A DNA stretch of 13,006 bases from Paraktedonobacter sp039923935 (GCA_039923935.1 JBDTBU010000370.1:1-13006), one strand, 5' to 3'. Shown: positions 1-6,359, counted from the first letter of the stretch. Notes: generated from the letters alone by a model not told the origin. Numbers and translations: made by a program.

Positions 1-27
1 CGCACCCCATCGTTTCATTACGCTTGT

Positions 28-1233
28 TTAGCCCTGCGACATATCCCCGCTGGACCCGTCGCTGCTGCCAGCCGAAAGAGCCGCTTCGGGTGGTGCAGGC
101 GGCGGCAACTGCTCAATGCGGTTACGCACTTGCAGATGCAATTTGTCGTCAATGACCACAGCCTCGACCAAATCGCCTGGATGGAAGGTGCCATTCAGCA
201 AGCCCTCCGCTAGAGGATCTTCCACCATGCGCTGGATAGTACGACGCAACGGACGTGCGCCATACTGAGCATCGAAGCCCTTCTCGATCAAGAAGTCCTT
301 GGACGCCTGCGGCATGACCAGTTCCAACTGCTGTTCTGTCAGTTGGACGCGGACACGCTTGAGCAGGAGCTCAATAATCAAGTACATCTCTTCAATTCGC
401 AGAGAATGGAAGACAATAACCTCGTCAATACGGTTCAAGAACTCCGGCTTGAAGGTGTTCTTCAATTCGCCCAGAACTTTATCCTTCATGGCGTCGTACT
501 CGACCTGATTGGCTTTGGCCTTGTCTTTCGACTGCTTAAAGCCAATCGAGGCTTCCTTGTTGAGCAGATTCGCGCCCACGTTGGAAGTCATAATCACGAT
601 GGTATTGCGGAAGTCCACTGTGCGTCCCTTGGCGTCAGTCAGCTTGCCGTCCTCTAGAATCTGGAGCAGCATGTTGAAGACATCTGGGTGCGCTTTCTCG
701 ATCTCGTCCAGCAGGATCACGCTATACGATTTGCGGCGCACAGCCTCAGTAAGCTGACCACCCTCTTCGTAACCAACATATCCGGGAGGGGCACCGACGA
801 GACGCGCTGCCGCGTGGCGCTCCATGAACTCTGACATGTCAATTTTGATCAGGGCATCCTCGCTACCGAACATAAACTCGGCCAACATCTTCGCCAGTTC
901 GCTCTTACCAACGCCAGTTGGTCCCATAAAGATGAAGGAACCGATAGGGCGTTTGGGATCTTTCAGACCAGCACGCGCACGGCGGACAGCACGGGCAACC
1001 TTCTCGATAGCCTCGTTCTGACCGATCACACGTGAATGCAGAGCCTCTTCCATCTGGAGTAGGCGCTGCGACTCTTCCTGAGCGATACGCATCACCGGAA
1101 TGCCGGTCCACATCGAGACGATCTGCGCAATCTCCTCTTCACCAACTGAGGGCTTCTCGCTGCCGCGTTCGCGGTGCCAGCCGGACTCTAGCTTAGAGAT
1201 GCGATCCCGCAACTTAACCTCGCGGTCACGCAA
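28..1233 (-). CDS. clpC: ClpC ATPase, C-terminal half (second AAA+ module), separated by a frameshift
   Basis: This is the second half of a ClpC-type Hsp100 unfoldase, which unfolds substrates and feeds them to the ClpP peptidase in the cytoplasm. Counting from the nominal TTG start, it has a Walker A (GPTGVGKS, residues 104-111), pore loop GYVGYE (151-156), Walker B (VILLDE, 172-177), the ClpP-docking tripeptide IGF (230-232), the FLNRID arginine-finger region (265-270) and sensor 2 (GARPLR, 325-330). The end is a Pro/Ala/Ser/Gly-rich tail. The nominal start is not a real one: there is no ribosome-binding site, and the homologous reading continues upstream in the same frame to the T run at 1276-1281. 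There the UVR-like middle region (EKEQAIQQQEYELAAELRD) joins the N-terminal half after removal of one base. Corrected length is about 845 residues, close to normal for ClpC. Confidence 0.93.
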   Translation of the reverse strand: MRDREVKLRDRISKLESGWHRERGSEKPSVGEEEIAQIVSMWTGIPVMRIAQEESQRLLQMEEALHSRVIGQNEAIEKVARAVRRARAGLKDPKRPIGSFIFMGPTGVGKSELAKMLAEFMFGSEDALIKIDMSEFMERHAAARLVGAPPGYVGYEEGGQLTEAVRRKSYSVILLDEIEKAHPDVFNMLLQILEDGKLTDAKGRTVDFRNTIVIMTSNVGANLLNKEASIGFKQSKDKAKANQVEYDAMKDKVLGELKNTFKPEFLNRIDEVIVFHSLRIEEMYLIIELLLKRVRVQLTEQQLELVMPQASKDFLIEKGFDAQYGARPLRRTIQRMVEDPLAEGLLNGTFHPGDLVEAVVIDDKLHLQVRNRIEQLPPPAPPEAALSAGSSDGSSGDMSQG

Positions 1234-2566
1234 TTCTGCCGCCAGTTCGTACTCCTGCTGCTGAATGGCCTGCTCTTTTTTCGCGTAGAACGGATTCCAG
1301 ACCCTTCATCGCCTCTTTGAGATTAAGGGGTGCCAGCGAGTTCTGCATACGTACACGGCTGGCCGCTTCATCGATCAGATCGATAGCCTTATCGGGCATA
1401 AAGCGGTCAGTGATATAGCGGCTAGCCATCTCAGTCGCGGCTTTGAGAGCCTCGTCAGTGATAATTAGACGGTGATGCTGCTCGTAGCGCTCACGGATAC
1501 CCTTGAGGATCTCCATAGTCTCTTCGATGCTCGGCTCTTTGACGATCACTTCCTGGAAACGACGCTGTAAGGCGGCGTCGCGTTCGATGTACTTACGATA
1601 CTCGTCCAGGGTGGTCGCGCCGATGCACTGCAACTCACCGCGTGCCAGAGCGGGCTTCAGGATGTTCGCGGCATCAACCGCGCCCTCTGCCGCACCAGCA
1701 CCCACTAGCGTATGCACCTCATCGATAAAGATGATACAATCACGACTATTGCGGATCTCTTCAATGATCTTTTTCAGGCGCTCTTCAAACTCACCGCGAT
1801 ACTTTGTGCCAGCCACCAGCGAGCCGACATCCAGCGTGAGCAAGCGTTTGCCGATCAGGCTTTCGGGTACCTCACCAGCAATCAGGCGTTGGGCCAGCCC
1901 CTCAACGATGGCTGTTTTACCGACGCCCGGCTCACCAATCAAAGCCGGATTGTTTTTATTGCGCCTGGACAAAATCTGAATCACGCGCTCAATCTCCTGG
2001 TGACGCCCGATCACAGGATCAAGCGTACCAGCTCGCGCCGCCATTGTCAGGTCAATGCCCATCTGATCAATTGTCGGGGTTTTCGAGTGCTTGGCGTCAC
2101 GTTCGTGGGGAGCGCCGGACTGACTAAGAACCTGAATCGTTTGCGTGCGCACCTTCTCCAGGTTCACACCCAGGCTCTCCAGCACGCCCGCTGCGATACC
2201 TTCGCCCTCGCGCACTAGACCAAGCAACAGATGCTCTGTGCCAATATAATGGTGGTTCAGGCGTCGAGCTTCATCTACTGCTAGCTCGATCACCTTTTTG
2301 GCACGGGGAGTTAGGCCGATTTCACCCAACACAATGCGATCCCCACGGCCAATAATAAATTCGACGGCGCTACGAACCTTATTCAGCTCAACGCCGAGAT
2401 TACTTAATACCTTAGCCGCAACGCCCTCACCCTCACGTACAAGACCGAGCAGCAGATGCTCTGTCCCGATGTAGTTGTGCTGGAAACGTTGTGCCTCTTC
2501 TTGAGCCAGGCTTAGGACTTTCCGTGCCCGCTCCGTAAATTTATCAAACCTATCTCTATCATTCAC
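1226..2566 (-). CDS. clpC: ClpC ATPase, N-terminal half (Clp repeats and first AAA+ module), ending in a frameshift
   Basis: This is the first half of the same ClpC. It has two Clp-N repeats (about residues 5-70 and 80-147), each with the IGTEHLLLGLVREGEG motif that contacts adaptors and substrates, then the first AAA+ module with Walker A (GEPGVGKT, 211-218), Walker B (CIIFIDE, 277-283) and the sensor region CIGATT. Genuine ClpC sequence runs to about K430. The last 16 residues (from RAGHSAAG) are out of frame and stop at 1226, inside the middle/UVR region. The start is GTG at 2566, preceded by a strong Shine-Dalgarno. The promoter at 2641-2669 lies about 75 bp upstream. I saw no CtsR-type heptad repeat and no CIRCE element, so stress control as in Bacillota is not supported here. 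Confidence 0.93.
   Translation of the reverse strand: MNDRDRFDKFTERARKVLSLAQEEAQRFQHNYIGTEHLLLGLVREGEGVAAKVLSNLGVELNKVRSAVEFIIGRGDRIVLGEIGLTPRAKKVIELAVDEARRLNHHYIGTEHLLLGLVREGEGIAAGVLESLGVNLEKVRTQTIQVLSQSGAPHERDAKHSKTPTIDQMGIDLTMAARAGTLDPVIGRHQEIERVIQILSRRNKNNPALIGEPGVGKTAIVEGLAQRLIAGEVPESLIGKRLLTLDVGSLVAGTKYRGEFEERLKKIIEEIRNSRDCIIFIDEVHTLVGAGAAEGAVDAANILKPALARGELQCIGATTLDEYRKYIERDAALQRRFQEVIVKEPSIEETMEILKGIRERYEQHHRLIITDEALKAATEMASRYITDRFMPDKAIDLIDEAASRVRMQNSLAPLNLKEAMKGLESVLREKRAGHSAAGVRTGGRIA
1276..1281 (-). other. clpC: Frameshift point in clpC (six-base homopolymer)
   Basis: On the coding strand the run reads GCGAAAAAAGAGC. With six A the reading is E-K-R-A-G and soon stops. With five A it is E-K-E-Q-A-I, which continues into the second ClpC half with no other change. 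A single added A therefore explains the split. Frame restoration would need a +1 shift. The bases do not place an A AAA AAG slippery heptamer in the zero frame, so programmed -1 frameshifting is unlikely. A sequencing or assembly error, or a recent mutation, is more probable. Confidence 0.9.
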
Positions 2567-2572
2567 CTGTTG

Positions 2573-2584
2573 TCACCCCCCTTT
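2573..2584 (-). promoter_or_regulatory. Shine-Dalgarno of clpC
   Basis: The coding strand reads AAAGGGGGGTGA, with nine bases between the G run and the GTG start at 2566. It matches the AAGGAGGTGA consensus with G replacing A, and it decides the GTG start. G-run ribosome-binding sites of the same kind occur before the rpsA leader ORF and the tandem MerR gene. Confidence 0.8.
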
Positions 2585-2640
2585 CAGTGGCAGAGGGTAG
2601 AACCAAGCCCTCTATGATGCTCAGGCAAACCGCGTAATTG

Positions 2641-2669
2641 ATCATACAACACCCTCTATATCGCGTCAA
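2641..2669 (-). promoter_or_regulatory. Housekeeping sigma promoter of clpC
   Basis: The -35 is TTGACG (2664-2669), the spacer is exactly 17 bp and the -10 is TATGAT (2641-2646), each one base off consensus. Transcription would start near 2634 and give a leader of about 68 nt. That leader contains a short hairpin, AGAGGG/CCCTCT (2592-2613, 10-nt loop), just ahead of the ribosome-binding site. The promoter is of the vegetative type. No repressor site was recognised in it. Confidence 0.75.
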
Positions 2670-2704
2670 GGACAGCATGTGCTCTCCCTCCCTCTATCGA
2701 TTTC

Positions 2705-2724
2705 CATTCATTCCGCAATGAATG
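2705..2724. repeat. Perfect 8-bp inverted repeat (operator-like)
   Basis: CATTCATT, a 4-nt CCGC spacer and AATGAATG form a perfect palindromic pair about 40 bp upstream of the clpC -35 box. It could be a regulator-binding site for clpC. No known motif (CtsR, HrcA/CIRCE, HspR) matches, and an 8-bp repeat can arise by chance. Confidence 0.4.
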
Positions 2725-2754
2725 CACCCTGAGAAACAATCGACCTCCCTACTG

Positions 2755-2772
2755 GTATACCAATACGTATAC
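2755..2772. promoter_or_regulatory. Paired GTATAC palindromes, 12-bp period
   Basis: Two copies of the palindrome GTATAC (2755-2760 and 2767-2772) are separated by 6 bp, so their centres are 12 bp apart, about one helical turn. This could be a dyad operator upstream of clpC. On the minus strand the second copy also resembles a -10 element with a poor -35. Function unknown. Confidence 0.3.
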
Positions 2773-2854
2773 TCAGCGCAAGGAGGCCAGACCATCGTTT
2801 GTTCATGTTCAGTGAGAATATATACCCTGGTGAGCAATGAATGGTGATGCAGCG

Positions 2855-2944
2855 ATGCCTCCTACTATTGTTATGCTTGTAGCAGTGTTTGCTTCTCTTC
2901 ATTTCGGATTGGGCATTATCCTTGCCCGTTTACGTTATCCTTAG
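2855..2944 (+). CDS. Possible 29-residue single-pass membrane peptide
   Basis: An ATG at 2855 opens 29 codons ending in TAG. The peptide begins MPPTIVMLVAVFA, stays hydrophobic for about 20 residues and ends with the basic tail ARLRYP, so it looks like one membrane helix with a positively charged cytoplasmic end. A GGTGAT motif six bases upstream matches the distal part of the anti-Shine-Dalgarno complement. A weak promoter-like pair lies ahead (TTGTTC near 2799, TATACC near 2821). It sits alone in the rpsA-clpC gap on the opposite strand to both. I do not recognise a family. Composition alone could produce such a short ORF, so this is a candidate only. Confidence 0.3.
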   Translation: MPPTIVMLVAVFASLHFGLGIILARLRYP

Positions 2945-3047
2945 CAAGAGTATATCACCCCAACAAGGGTAGTCGCAAGGTATATTTTGGCGAAACTTGA
3001 AACTGCTTGAATGAAAACGGAAACATCCTTTTGGTGGCCAATAGTCA

Positions 3048-3093
3048 AACACACAAGCGGTCAAGTGTTTACACGCCTGACTACTTGTGTGTT
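3048..3093 (-). terminator. Hairpin after rpsA, probable transcription end or mRNA-stabilising stem
   Basis: AACACACAAG (3048-3057) and CTTGTGTGTT (3084-3093) form a perfect 10-bp stem. Inside it GTCA/TGAC and GTG/CAC can pair around a TAAA loop. The hairpin starts 30 nt after the rpsA stop. The following T run on the minus strand is weak (only TTT before GACTATT), so it may be an imperfect terminator or a 3' protecting structure. Confidence 0.5.
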
Positions 3094-3123
3094 CGACTGA
3101 AAAAGTGGGCTTCTGGAAAAGAT

Positions 3124-4605
3124 TTAGCTTTCGCTTGGCTCTGTTTCCTCTTTGGTGCGTTGGCGAGCCGCTGCTCTAAAGGCTTCCGCCATCGCAGTCG
3201 TTTCGCCCTCACTGCCCTGTGGGAGATTGTTCAGCAGCGGATTCTCGTTGGAACGCTCAGGGCGTTCGCGACGTTCGCGGCGTGCTTCTCTTTCCGCAGG
3301 GACCGTCTCAGCGTGAGGCGTGGCATCTTCCAGAGACATCATCATTCTGTCACTGGCTGCTTTCTCGGCTTGTGTTGCCACTGCTTCAGCTTCAAGTTCC
3401 TCGGCGGTCTTCTCCGCGTCCATCTCATCCGCTTGACGTAGGCTTAGACCCAGACGGCGGCGTTCAGCATCGATGCGCAAGATGCGCAACTGCAACTGCT
3501 GCCCCTCGTGCAGGTTGGATTTTGCCTCCATGCCGGGAGTCAGTTCGGATTGATGGATCAGACCTTCAATGCCATCTTCAATGCGTGCAAAGGCACCGAA
3601 GGGAGCAATTTTCGTGACCACGCCGTTGACAACCTGACCGGGGGTGTAGCGCTGCTCCACCGTAGTCCAGGGATCAACTTCGGCCCGTTTGATTGAGAGC
3701 GCGATTTTCTTCTTCTCTTTATCGACGCTCAAAACCTGAACCTCGACCTCCTGGCCGACTTTGAGCACCTCGCTGGGATGATTGACTCGGCTCCAGGCGA
3801 GTTGGCTGATATGCACCAGGCCGTCCGCGCCACCTAGGTCAATGAAGGCACCAAAGTTGGCGAGGTTGCTCACCACACCACGACGGACCTCATTGGGTTT
3901 CAACTCATCGAGCAGCTCTTCGCGGCGGCGCTGGCGCCATTCCTGAACTGCTAGACGCTCCGAGAGGATCAGGCGGTTGCGTGCGCGGTTGATCTCGATG
4001 ATCTTCAACTGCAATTCTTTGTCTTTCATGCTTTGCAGTTTAGCCGCTGTCTCCTGGTTATCGCCGCCAGCCGCGACCTCTTCGCGCTTGAGATTCAAGA
4101 TCTGCGAAATAGGCACAAAGCCCCGAATGCCGGCAACATCAACAATCAAGCCGCCCTTGTTGTAATCGATGACCTTGGCCTTGAGCAGCTCACCGTTCTT
4201 ATACTGCTCCTCCGCCACGCGCCACTGACGTTCTGCATTCGCGCGTTTGAGAGAGAGCAGGGCGTGCCCCTCCTGGGTCTCTGGCTGGATGACATAGACC
4301 AGCACTTTGTCATTGAGGTGCAACTGGTCAAAAGCCCAGTCGCCTGTTGCTGGCAGTTCTTTGGTGGAAAGGACACCTTCCGACTTGAGACCAATATCAA
4401 CCAAAATTTCGTCCTGGTCAATACGCACGATTACGCCATCGACTACATCGCCGCGCTTGATATTGATGGGAGTTGTGGATGACTCAAGCAATGCTGCCAT
4501 CTCATTGAAGTCTTCCATCTCTTCGGGGTTGGTGTAGTTCCCTTCCTGATCTTTTGCTTCAAACATCGTTTGTACCCGTCCGCTTGTTAGATTTGCCACT
4601 GGCAT
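3124..4605 (-). CDS. rpsA: 30S ribosomal protein S1, four S1 domains
   Basis: This is ribosomal protein S1, or its Gram-positive-type homologue. It binds mRNA on the 30S subunit and helps load messages with weak ribosome-binding sites. Four S1 RNA-binding domains lie at about residues 50-120, 137-217, 238-308 and 323-391. The third and fourth are the most canonical (NFGAFIDLGGADGLVHISQL and PFGAFARIEDGIEGLIHQSEL). A charged, Arg/Glu-rich disordered tail of about 100 residues follows. Domain number and order match the four-domain S1 of Gram-positive bacteria rather than the six-domain enterobacterial form. The start is uncertain: ATG 4605 lacks a clear Shine-Dalgarno. ATG at 4566 (Met14) or 4518 (Met30, where homologues usually begin) are alternatives. 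An upstream ORF with a strong ribosome-binding site overlaps the 5' end and may couple translation to Met14. Confidence 0.93.
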   Translation of the reverse strand: MPVANLTSGRVQTMFEAKDQEGNYTNPEEMEDFNEMAALLESSTTPINIKRGDVVDGVIVRIDQDEILVDIGLKSEGVLSTKELPATGDWAFDQLHLNDKVLVYVIQPETQEGHALLSLKRANAERQWRVAEEQYKNGELLKAKVIDYNKGGLIVDVAGIRGFVPISQILNLKREEVAAGGDNQETAAKLQSMKDKELQLKIIEINRARNRLILSERLAVQEWRQRRREELLDELKPNEVRRGVVSNLANFGAFIDLGGADGLVHISQLAWSRVNHPSEVLKVGQEVEVQVLSVDKEKKKIALSIKRAEVDPWTTVEQRYTPGQVVNGVVTKIAPFGAFARIEDGIEGLIHQSELTPGMEAKSNLHEGQQLQLRILRIDAERRRLGLSLRQADEMDAEKTAEELEAEAVATQAEKAASDRMMMSLEDATPHAETVPAEREARRERRERPERSNENPLLNNLPQGSEGETTAMAEAFRAAARQRTKEETEPSES

Positions 4606-4639
4606 TGTCGAAAGGTCCGCCGTGCTTTTGTGTTGGCAT
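4559..4639 (-). CDS. Candidate leader ORF overlapping the rpsA start (26 residues)
   Basis: ATG at 4639 is preceded by GAAGGGGGT, which pairs with the 16S 3' end along its whole length with one G-U wobble, ten bases ahead of the ATG. The reading begins MPTQKHGGPFDN and ends at TGA 4559-4561, in a different frame from rpsA. It covers the nominal rpsA start and its stop overlaps the ATG of rpsA codon 14 (ATGTTTGA). This is the geometry of a translationally coupled leader peptide. Alternatively, a one-base error between 4566 and 4639 would make this the true rpsA N-terminus. The peptide has no recognisable family. Confidence 0.4.
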   Translation of the reverse strand: MPTQKHGGPFDNASGKSNKRTGTNDV

Positions 4640-4664
4640 AGGTGAGTTACCCCCTTCGATCCAC

Positions 4665-4745
4665 TGTGTGCGCCAGCCCCTTCAATGCGCCCAGTCTTCC
4701 GCTTTGCTTCTGTATGCTCGGTAGCTTGCTACCAAAGCGCACACA
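4665..4745 (-). promoter_or_regulatory. rpsA leader with mutually exclusive stems
   Basis: TGTGTGCGC (4665-4673) and GCGCACACA (4737-4745) form a perfect 9-bp stem just upstream of the leader-ORF ribosome-binding site. A competing 7-bp stem pairs CGCTTTG (4700-4706) with CAAAGCG (4733-4739), enclosing a GGTAG/CTACC hairpin with a four-base loop (4720-4733). The two outer stems share bases 4737-4739 and cannot form together. This looks like a possible autoregulatory leader for S1, which is known to be controlled at translation in other bacteria. It is a paper prediction only. Confidence 0.4.
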
Positions 4746-4962
4746 TCCGTGCTTGCGGGAAACCTGGGAAAACATCTATGGGCATAGGCATATCGGAGGA
4801 GAGGTCGTTCAGGCTGCTCTTATCGTTGTAGCCAGAAATGCATCTAATGAGCAATCTTTTGCTCTGGAAAACGGTCATACGAAACAATGCTCGCAGACAG
4901 GTAACCCGTGTCACGGACATAATAAGAACCTGAGCACAGTATACCCCCCACTCGATGCTTTA

Positions 4963-4991
4963 AGTATACCAAAAGCAATCTCTGAATGCAA
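4963..4991 (-). promoter_or_regulatory. Candidate rpsA promoter
   Basis: A TATACT -10 (4963-4968) with 17-bp spacing to TTGCAT (4986-4991). A second TATACT at 4938-4943 has no good -35. Use of either gives an rpsA leader of over 300 nt. The -10 is good, but the -35 matches consensus at only three of six positions. Confidence 0.35.
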
Positions 4992-5116
4992 GACAATTGA
5001 CCAACCTTTTCGCCAATCTGCTCCGGTGTCTGGGAATCTACCATATTGTATCACAAGATTGCAAACTATTCCAGATGGTCAAACCCCTTTTTCATACTGT
5101 GCCACTGATTTTGTTC

Positions 5117-5125
5117 TGCTATAAT
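5117..5125 (+). promoter_or_regulatory. Extended -10 promoter giving a leaderless nudL mRNA
   Basis: TGC followed by a perfect TATAAT (5120-5125), with no convincing -35. The ATG at 5132 begins seven bases after the last T of the -10, exactly where transcription would be expected to start. There is no Shine-Dalgarno before this ATG. A leaderless transcript follows, and this fixes the start codon at 5132 rather than at an in-frame upstream ATG (4997). Confidence 0.7.
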
Positions 5126-5131
5126 AACATT

Positions 5132-5752
5132 ATGGATAGATATGATAGTTCTCAAACGCTGCCGCTTCTGCGCACTGGCTTGCAGCCGGTGACGGCGGTG
5201 GATGCACTGGTAGATGTGCTGGAAGGCGAACGTCCCCAGGCACGCAAGGCAGCGGTGCTGCTCCCGCTTTTTATGCAGGATGACGCGTGGCACCTGGTAT
5301 TTATTCGCCGCGCCTCTACGCTACGCGCACATAGCGGCGAGATCGCTTTTCCCGGTGGTTCCTACGATGCCGAGGATGGTTCGCTGGTTGAAACGGCTCT
5401 CCGCGAGGCCTCTGAGGAAATTGGTCTGCCGTCCACGCGTGTAGAAGTGCTCGGCCTGCTCCCTCCCGTGTTTACGGTTGTGAGTAATTTTCTTATTGCA
5501 CCCGTGGTGGGATATCTGCCCGCCGGTCCCGGTCAGCTTCAGGCGCAGGCCAGCGAGGTTGCGGAACTGCTACTGCTGCCTCTCCACGCACTCGCTGATC
5601 CAGCAATTGCCCATACTGAAATCTGGACGAACGACGGGCGCACACGCACGATCTATTTCTATGAGTATGGCTCGCTGCGCATCTGGGGCGCGACTGGCCG
5701 TATCTTGCATAGCCTTTTGCTGAGCCTGGAAACAGGCCTGAGAAACCCATAA
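5132..5752 (+). CDS. nudL: Nudix hydrolase, NudL-type CoA pyrophosphatase
   Basis: This 206-residue Nudix protein probably splits coenzyme A or its derivatives into phosphopantetheine and 3',5'-ADP in the cytoplasm. The family signature is clear: an LVFIRRASTLRAHSGEIAFPGG stretch at residues 55-76 corresponds to the LLTxRSxxLxxHxGxxxFPGG motif of the CoA-pyrophosphatase branch. It runs straight into the Nudix box (residues 75-99), with the metal-binding REASEEIG core at 91-98. The box has Asp plus one extra residue in place of the canonical first Glu spacing, a form I recall in the E. coli NudL protein. PPVFTVVSNFLIAPVVGY (111-128) fits the following conserved block. Size and architecture are normal. 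Substrate is inferred from the family. The gene stands alone, head to head with rpsA. Confidence 0.85.
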   Translation: MDRYDSSQTLPLLRTGLQPVTAVDALVDVLEGERPQARKAAVLLPLFMQDDAWHLVFIRRASTLRAHSGEIAFPGGSYDAEDGSLVETALREASEEIGLPSTRVEVLGLLPPVFTVVSNFLIAPVVGYLPAGPGQLQAQASEVAELLLLPLHALADPAIAHTEIWTNDGRTRTIYFYEYGSLRIWGATGRILHSLLLSLETGLRNP

Positions 5753-5764
5753 GTCATAGCAGTC

Positions 5765-5792
5765 TTGATTCTTCGGTGGTACTGGCTACAAT
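5765..5792 (+). promoter_or_regulatory. Candidate promoter for the tail-anchored protein gene
   Basis: TTGATT (5765-5770), a 16-bp spacer and TACAAT (5787-5792) lie about 110 bp ahead of the GTG at 5902. Four and five of six positions match consensus. No separate terminator is seen after nudL, so read-through is also possible. Confidence 0.4.
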
Positions 5793-5901
5793 AAGAAGAG
5801 AGATAGTATGAATAACTAGTCATCTTTTGTAGCGCGTTACCGTACGTTGTTCCTTTGATCTGTGTGTATCTTGCCCGCTGATCCATCGTGGAGAAAATAC
5901 T

Positions 5902-6294
5902 GTGACGTTGCCAACACCTGATGCTCAATCTCAGAGGTCACTGTCTTCCTATCCTCGCACGGTTTCTGGTGCCCACTCGATCCCCGTTCGTTTCCCCTTG
6001 CCCGTCACTCCGCCTTTGCCCGCTCATTTTCCTCTCTCTGGAACAGACTCTGCTCGCGCCCAGGCTGCGTCGTCCGCTGATTTTTCCCATTCTTGGGATC
6101 TGGCTACTGGAGGCTTGAAAACCTTAACTGCGAAGCGCGAACTTCCTCCGCGCCAGGAGAGACGCGTCCCGACTGCGCCTTCCCCTGCGCTAGAATCGAC
6201 CCGCAGCTATATGTTTTTGCTGGTGATTCTGGCCTGCATCGTTGTGATGCTGATTAGTGGAGGCGTTGTGTTGTTCATGACGCTCCAACCTTAA
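5902..6294 (+). CDS. Small tail-anchored membrane protein, Pro/Ser-rich, unknown function
   Basis: 130 residues from a GTG start with GGAG nine bases upstream. The first 100 residues are Pro, Ser and Ala-rich with no recognisable fold and look disordered. A basic patch (PPRQERR, 82-88) precedes a single strongly hydrophobic segment (about 103-126, MFLLVILACIVVMLISGGVVLFM), and the protein ends four residues later. With no N-terminal signal, this is a tail-anchored topology: a cytoplasmic disordered domain held at the membrane by its last helix. It follows nudL by 149 bp on the same strand. I do not recognise a family. The ribosome-binding site, the clean membrane segment and the terminator behind it support a real gene. 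Confidence 0.6.
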   Translation: MTLPTPDAQSQRSLSSYPRTVSGAHSIPVRFPLPVTPPLPAHFPLSGTDSARAQAASSADFSHSWDLATGGLKTLTAKRELPPRQERRVPTAPSPALESTRSYMFLLVILACIVVMLISGGVVLFMTLQP

Positions 6295-6359
6295 AACAAT
6301 TTATTGCTCTGACAAGCTAGCACACGCTGCTCTGGCGTCGGCCATTTTTTAAGGAAACT

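Larger units (their letters stand above)
2567..3123. other. 557-bp gap between rpsA and clpC
   Basis: Both flanking genes are on the minus strand. From clpC outward the gap holds the clpC leader and promoter, an 8-bp inverted repeat (2705-2724), a paired GTATAC motif (2755-2772), a possible small plus-strand membrane peptide (2855-2944) and the hairpin after rpsA (3048-3093). I see no tRNA, no transposon end and no long conserved-looking ORF. The gap size and the separate promoter argue that clpC is not in an operon with rpsA. Confidence 0.6.
4640..5131. other. Divergent intergenic region between rpsA and nudL
   Basis: About 490 bp between two divergent genes. The left part is the rpsA leader, with its inverted repeats and the ribosome-binding site of the leader ORF. 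The middle carries candidate rpsA -10 boxes. The right end is the extended -10 promoter of nudL. A long plus-strand reading frame crosses it, but it lacks a ribosome-binding site and protein-like composition. No RNA gene is evident, although a structured leader is possible. Confidence 0.5.

Noticed and set aside
1276..1281. Programmed ribosomal frameshifting in clpC
   Set aside because: Joining the halves needs a +1 shift; the zero-frame codons do not create an A AAA AAG -1 site, no stimulatory stem was evident, and ClpC is not known to use frameshifting.
2708..2902. 64-codon minus-strand ORF upstream of clpC
   Set aside because: No ribosome-binding site, unusual His/Arg/Cys-rich composition, and it overlaps the possible regulatory motifs; nothing resembles a known protein.
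3007..3441. 144-codon plus-strand ORF antisense to the 3' end of rpsA
   Set aside because: Its second half is the shadow of the conserved rpsA reading frame, and its first half crosses the hairpin after rpsA. No ribosome-binding site.
4642..5124. 160-codon plus-strand ORF across the rpsA-nudL intergenic region
   Set aside because: It starts at GTG without a ribosome-binding site, has a Cys-rich non-protein-like composition, overlaps the rpsA promoter and leader, and ends just before the nudL start.
4997..5131. Upstream in-frame start for nudL
   Set aside because: The extra 45 residues precede the TATAAT promoter element, lack a ribosome-binding site and are not part of the Nudix family.
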